From the NCBI GenBank assembly GCA_013002265.1, contig JABDKK010000020.1, positions 1-8,375 on the forward strand: a DNA stretch of 8,375 nucleotides. Direction: 5' to 3'. The translations under genes and the position numbers were made by a program. Source of the DNA: Candidatus Nitrosopumilus sp. Its GTDB lineage: Archaea > Thermoproteota > Nitrososphaeria > Nitrososphaerales > Nitrosopumilaceae. Positions 6,257 through 8,375 of the stretch are shown in pieces. The stretch's first letter is position 1, and each line of letters starts with the position of its first letter. Below the pieces are notes generated by a model. That model worked only from the letters and a program-made list of their open reading frames with translations, made no database searches and was not told the DNA's origin.

Positions 6257-6534
6257 TTATTTTTTGGTTCGTCAGGCTTTCTATTATCCTCATTTGTGTA
6301 ATCAATAATTTCCCCTTCTGGAGACATTACACCTACAAAGATTTTTTCATGTTTTTTCAGTAATTTTCTATGATCGGGCATTGACATATCAAGTTTCATT
6401 TCATTCATTACCATTATTTGGTATTCTTTCCATTCAGCCCAACATTTGTTACAAGTAGGGTATTTCTCAGCAACAACTCCAAGTTGTTCATTATCTGGAA
6501 TAGAGTTCTTGCATTTGGTACATACACGACCCAT
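6253..6534 (-). CDS. Zinc-ribbon protein with a YggX-like Fe(2+)-trafficking domain
   Basis: A 93-residue protein. The N-terminus forms a zinc ribbon with C5-x2-C8 and C28-x2-C31. From residue 31 the sequence follows bacterial YggX without gaps: W32-A-E-W35, Q39, N44-E45, K47-L48, M50 and H55-RKLL59, then a tail with YTNED resembling the YTPED of YggX. YggX proteins support repair or protection of iron-sulfur clusters under oxidative stress and are described as Fe(II)-trafficking proteins. That function is family knowledge, transferred here by inference. The start is ATG 6534, with a TATA-like box 26 nt upstream. An upstream in-frame start at 6597 would add 21 residues running through the promoter and is rejected. 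The stop codon overlaps that of the convergent helical-repeat gene. Confidence 0.82.
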   Translation of the reverse strand: MGRVCTKCKNSIPDNEQLGVVAEKYPTCNKCWAEWKEYQIMVMNEMKLDMSMPDHRKLLKKHEKIFVGVMSPEGEIIDYTNEDNRKPDEPKNN

Positions 6535-6555
6535 AAGGAATAGCAGATATGAACT

Positions 6556-6564
6556 CCTTTTATC
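6556..6564 (-). promoter_or_regulatory. TATA-like box for the YggX-like gene
   Basis: On the minus strand GATAAAAGG is centred 26 nt before ATG 6534. It is one half of a 77-bp divergent promoter region shared with the small zinc-ribbon gene. Confidence 0.4.
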
Positions 6565-6581
6565 TTTTTTTGAATACAAAG

Positions 6582-6594
6582 TAATAATAATTAT
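6582..6594 (+). promoter_or_regulatory. TATA-like element for the small zinc-ribbon gene
   Basis: TAATAATAATTAT covers the region 18-30 nt before ATG 6612 and includes the position expected for a TATA box of a leaderless transcript. Confidence 0.4.
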
Positions 6595-6611
6595 CAAGAA
6601 CCTATTTCGTT

Positions 6612-6821
6612 ATGAAGATTAAATGCCCAAAATGCAAAGAAGATGCTGAATTGGCAATGGATTTTTCATTGGTTAAATGTGGTTCTTGTGATTTAGAAAT
6701 GAGTTATGGGGAATATGTAAAATTTGTTGCACATAATGAAACTAGATACTCAGATATTTTAGGAGATTATGCTGGCAGTACGGAAGGTCAAACTGCAGGA
6801 TCATTAGACGAATGGGATTAA
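6612..6821 (+). CDS. Small zinc-ribbon protein
   Basis: A 69-residue protein whose N-terminal third is a zinc ribbon: C5-P-K-C8 and C23-G-S-C26 with a short beta hairpin between them, as in TFIIB- and RNA-polymerase-type ribbons. The rest is acidic and ends in SLDEWD. It has no membrane segment. Such small ribbons occur widely in archaea and usually bind nucleic acid or protein partners, but the exact role cannot be told. The start at ATG 6612 is well placed after a TATA-like element. It is transcribed divergently from the YggX-like zinc-ribbon gene, with 77 bp between the starts, so the two may be co-regulated. Confidence 0.8.
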   Translation: MKIKCPKCKEDAELAMDFSLVKCGSCDLEMSYGEYVKFVAHNETRYSDILGDYAGSTEGQTAGSLDEWD

Positions 6822-6846
6822 CCAGATGGTTAAAAGATTCATCAGA

Positions 6847-6858
6847 TTAAAATAATTA
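6847..6858 (+). promoter_or_regulatory. TATA box for the seven-helix membrane protein
   Basis: TTAAAATAATTA lies 24-35 nt before the TTG at 6882. It supports that TTG as a leaderless start, since the frame is closed by a stop at 6873-6875 and has no ATG before codon 23. Confidence 0.5.
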
Positions 6859-6881
6859 GTTTCGTAAGTTTCTAAACATCA

Positions 6882-7523
6882 TTGGAGTTTTTGTTAGAAA
6901 GTATTCTTAACTTAATTGGATTTTTGGTAGGACTAGCCATTGGCATTATGGCGTTTATTGGGTTTAGGAACACAGGAAGTCCCACATTATTTCGATTAAC
7001 AATTGCATTTTTTTCAATTTGTTTAGGATTTTTTGTGATTTGGATTGGGTACATGGCAGAAGATTTTGTGATCAAAGCGGGAAATATAGAGAGGTGGATT
7101 CAAACGTTAGGAATTATTATTCAGACAGTCGGTTACTTTTTCATTGCATTTTCACATAGCATTAAATCATTTTTTCCAAAATCACGATACTTTAGATCAG
7201 TTGGGGTTTTACCTCTATTCTTAGTTTCATCTGTTCAACTGGAGCATATTTTTAGATCTGTCTCATTCATTTTGTTAGCATACGGCGCAATTGAAACAAT
7301 GTTATCCTACTTTCAAAATAAAAACAAGGGTGCAATTTCGGTATCTATTGGATTGGCATTGTTGGCATTAGGAGAATTTTTAGGATGGTATTCATTTGTG
7401 TTCCCAGAATCAATTCTATACTCTGCCTCTATGACAATCAAGATTGGGGGATTGATTGCGCTTTTCATTCCAGTAAGTAAAGTCCCATTAACTAAAATAA
7501 AATTTGATGAAGGATTAGAATAA
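6882..7523 (+). CDS. Seven-helix integral membrane protein of unknown function
   Basis: A 213-residue, very hydrophobic protein with about seven predicted membrane helices (roughly 4-27, 36-58, 71-91, 104-119, 123-144, 150-173, 179-198) and a short charged tail. Loops are short, and no enzyme motif, heme ligand pattern or transporter signature is evident. The family is not recognised; the layout recalls seven-helix sensor or receptor modules, but that is only topology. The start is TTG 6882: an in-frame stop lies just upstream, a TATA box sits at the leaderless distance, and starting at the first ATG (residue 23) would destroy helix 1. The next gene on the strand encodes a winged-helix regulator 120 bp away with its own promoter. 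Confidence 0.78.
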   Translation: MEFLLESILNLIGFLVGLAIGIMAFIGFRNTGSPTLFRLTIAFFSICLGFFVIWIGYMAEDFVIKAGNIERWIQTLGIIIQTVGYFFIAFSHSIKSFFPKSRYFRSVGVLPLFLVSSVQLEHIFRSVSFILLAYGAIETMLSYFQNKNKGAISVSIGLALLALGEFLGWYSFVFPESILYSASMTIKIGGLIALFIPVSKVPLTKIKFDEGLE

Positions 7524-7537
7524 TTCAATTCAGGCTC

Positions 7538-7553
7538 GATTTTTTTAAAAATC
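7538..7553 (+). terminator. Candidate terminator after the membrane protein
   Basis: A short inverted repeat, GATTTTT and AAAAATC separated by TT, contains seven consecutive T and lies 15 nt after the stop codon. T-runs are the usual archaeal termination signal. It could also act as a TATA-like element, but no start codon lies at the right distance. Confidence 0.35.
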
Positions 7554-7598
7554 ATTGATTTGTCAAATTCTTTTGTGTTTTTAGTATATTGGAAAATA

Positions 7599-7638
7599 TC
7601 TATGCCCTCTCATAGAAATTATAAGAATATTTCATAGA
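7599..7638. promoter_or_regulatory. Three CATAGA half-sites, candidate operator
   Basis: TCTATG (7599-7604) and CATAGA (7611-7616) form a perfect 6-bp inverted repeat with a 6-bp spacer, ending where the TATA element begins. A third, direct copy lies at 7633-7638, just before the ATG and 22 bp (about two helical turns) from the second. The placement suits repression of the following winged-helix gene, possibly by its own product. Short repeats in AT-rich DNA can arise by chance. Confidence 0.35.
7616..7625 (+). promoter_or_regulatory. TATA-like box for the winged-helix gene
   Basis: AAATTATAAG is centred about 24 nt before ATG 7644. It is flanked on both sides by CATAGA repeats. Confidence 0.4.
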
Positions 7639-7643
7639 GAAAA

Positions 7644-7931
7644 ATGGTAGAATATAGAACTCATATGAAAATCATTGGCGATATTCTAGCAACTACCAGA
7701 GATGATCTTCAGGATGAAGATGGAGCAACAGTTACTTATCTAATTCGCAAGGCAAATATTTCTCATTCAAGAATTTCTAGAATATTAAAAACTCTAGTTT
7801 CTCAAGGACTTTTAGAGCAAGTTGATTCGCAAGGTTCAAACAAATACAGAATTAGCCAAACAGGAAGAGAATTTCTTCAAGCATATTATACGTTTACAAG
7901 ATTTGCAGATAATTTTGGACTAAGCATCTAA
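7644..7931 (+). CDS. Winged helix-turn-helix DNA-binding protein
   Basis: A 95-residue single-domain archaeal winged-helix protein of the common HTH_45-like type. Helix 1 is near residues 7-19 (MKIIGDILATT) and helix 2 near 28-36. The recognition helix is at 40-53 (SHSRISRILKTLVS), followed by GLLEQV, the wing hairpin to about 71 (SNKYRIS) and a C-terminal helix, 72-90, that normally mediates dimerisation. There is no ligand-binding domain, so it is probably a small dimeric repressor or activator. Its targets are unknown. Repeated CATAGA half-sites around its own TATA box suggest autoregulation, which is inference. Its stop codon overlaps that of the convergent acidic microprotein by 4 bp (CTAA). 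Confidence 0.88.
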   Translation: MVEYRTHMKIIGDILATTRDDLQDEDGATVTYLIRKANISHSRISRILKTLVSQGLLEQVDSQGSNKYRISQTGREFLQAYYTFTRFADNFGLSI

Positions 7932-8032
7932 TCTTTTTCGTCAAACTCATCTAGTTCATCATCAAAATCATCTTCAAAATCGGTATCGCCATAATCCGTG
8001 GAAGATTCTGACATGGCATACATTTGAGACAT
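7928..8032 (-). CDS. Small acidic protein, 34 residues
   Basis: A short minus-strand frame running from ATG 8032 to TAG at 7930-7928. After MSQMYAMSESSTDYG, nearly everything is Asp, Glu or Phe, ending FDDELDEFDEKD; about half of all residues are acidic. The repeated D/E-D/E-F pattern is unlikely for random AT-rich DNA and differs from the Ile/Leu/Asn-rich shadow frame on the same strand. A stop lies just upstream (8047-8045). Start alternatives are Met4 and Met7. It is tail-to-tail with the winged-helix gene (4-bp overlap) and head-to-head with the Sua5 gene. It might be a nucleic-acid mimic or a disordered acidic partner of a basic protein, but nothing proves a function. Confidence 0.6.
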   Translation of the reverse strand: MSQMYAMSESSTDYGDTDFEDDFDDELDEFDEKD

Positions 8033-8058
8033 GCTGTTAAAAATCTATTCAAAAGTAA

Positions 8059-8375
8059 ATGGTAATTAAACAAAAAAGAGTTTACAAGGTATTGAGAGTC
8101 AGTTGCGATAAGGAAGGTATTGAAAAGGCGTTCCAAATAATTATCAAAGGAGGTATTGTAGTATTTCCAACAGATACGGTGTACGGAATTGGTTGTGATC
8201 CATACAATATAGAATCAGTGAAAAAAATTTATGAAATAAAAACTAGAGATTATTCAAAACCATTACCAGTTTTAGTTTATTCAAAAGAGATTGCTGAAAA
8301 AATTGCCATTTTTGATGAAGTGACAAAAAAAATCGTAGAGAAGTTCTGGCCGGGACAATTAACTGTAGTTGTAAC
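8059..8375 (+). CDS. Threonylcarbamoyl-AMP synthase (Sua5/YrdC family), 5' part
   Basis: The first 105 codons of a Sua5/YrdC/TsaC-type enzyme, cut by the window edge. It makes L-threonylcarbamoyl-AMP from threonine, bicarbonate and ATP for the universal t6A37 modification of ANN-decoding tRNAs, in the cytoplasm. Hallmarks are GGIVVFPTDTVYGIGCDP (31-48), the basic K61-T-R63 followed by SKPLPVL, and FWPGQLTVVV at 96-105. Whether a C-terminal Sua5 domain follows cannot be seen. ATG 8059 is the only ATG near the start. An in-frame TTG at 8092 would remove 11 residues, has the TATA-like TAATTAAAC about 25 nt upstream, and fits the usual distance to the PTDTVYG motif, so the true start is open. It is divergent from the acidic microprotein, with 26 bp between them. 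Confidence 0.92.
   Translation, partial: MVIKQKRVYKVLRVSCDKEGIEKAFQIIIKGGIVVFPTDTVYGIGCDPYNIESVKKIYEIKTRDYSKPLPVLVYSKEIAEKIAIFDEVTKKIVEKFWPGQLTVVV

Noticed and set aside
7586..7599. ATATT-GGAA-AATAT hairpin upstream of the winged-helix gene
   Set aside because: The stem is five A/T pairs only; too weak to support a function.
7951..8136. 61-codon minus-strand frame over the acidic microprotein
   Set aside because: It crosses the divergent promoter and the 5' end of the Sua5 gene. The overlapping D/E-rich frame is more protein-like.
1..8375. tRNA, rRNA, CRISPR array, transposase, integrase or phage genes
   Set aside because: Both strands were read for cloverleaf ends, spaced repeats and mobile-element protein motifs; none was found.

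Overview
The window looks like a stretch of a marine ammonia-oxidising archaeon (Nitrososphaerota/Thaumarchaeota, Nitrosopumilus-like). The evidence is mixed. The DNA is strongly AT-rich, by eye about one third G+C. The genes are short and closely packed. The recognisable proteins are archaeal types: a DUF373 membrane protein, a short-form PurA, an archaeal cis-prenyltransferase, an archaeal winged-helix protein and a Sua5/YrdC protein. Most genes have a TATA-like box centred 24-27 nt before the start codon, the arrangement expected for leaderless archaeal mRNAs. The genus assignment is inference.

Layout, plus strand first. Positions 1-83 hold the Cys-rich tail of a truncated gene. It is followed by a membrane-anchored protein of unknown function (268-765) and a DUF373 family membrane protein (837-1982). 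Next is a two-gene operon of a cis-polyprenyl diphosphate synthase (2087-2860, possibly starting at 2069) and a Nudix hydrolase (2857-3276) that overlap by 4 nt. On the minus strand, reading leftward from 5714, come purA (5714-4713), an unknown 228-residue protein (4663-3977) and pyrF (3996-3256). This block links AMP synthesis, an orphan protein and UMP synthesis. It runs tail-to-tail into the Nudix gene with a 21-bp overlap.

Positions 5715-5794 are a divergent promoter region. To its right is a helical-repeat protein of unknown function (5795-6256), which meets a minus-strand zinc-ribbon/YggX-like protein (6534-6253) so closely that the two stop codons share TTAA. A second divergent region (6535-6611) leads to a small zinc-ribbon protein (6612-6821). 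After it come a seven-helix membrane protein with a TTG start (6882-7523) and a winged-helix regulator (7644-7931). A 34-residue very acidic protein lies on the minus strand (8032-7928). The window ends in the first 105 codons of a Sua5/YrdC-type threonylcarbamoyl-AMP synthase (8059 onward).

Most of this is housekeeping: nucleotide synthesis, lipid carrier synthesis, tRNA modification and probable iron handling. I see no mobile element, CRISPR array, rRNA or tRNA, and no gene cluster that looks like a new defence or biosynthetic system. The points most worth a second look are the 34-residue acidic gene, the exact 38-residue spacing in the 5795-6256 protein, the zinc-ribbon/YggX combination, the possible ATT start of the prenyltransferase, and the three CATAGA half-sites around the winged-helix promoter. 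No gene-free stretch exceeds 300 bases. The longest, 84-258, holds a T-run, a weak stem-loop and the promoter of the next gene.
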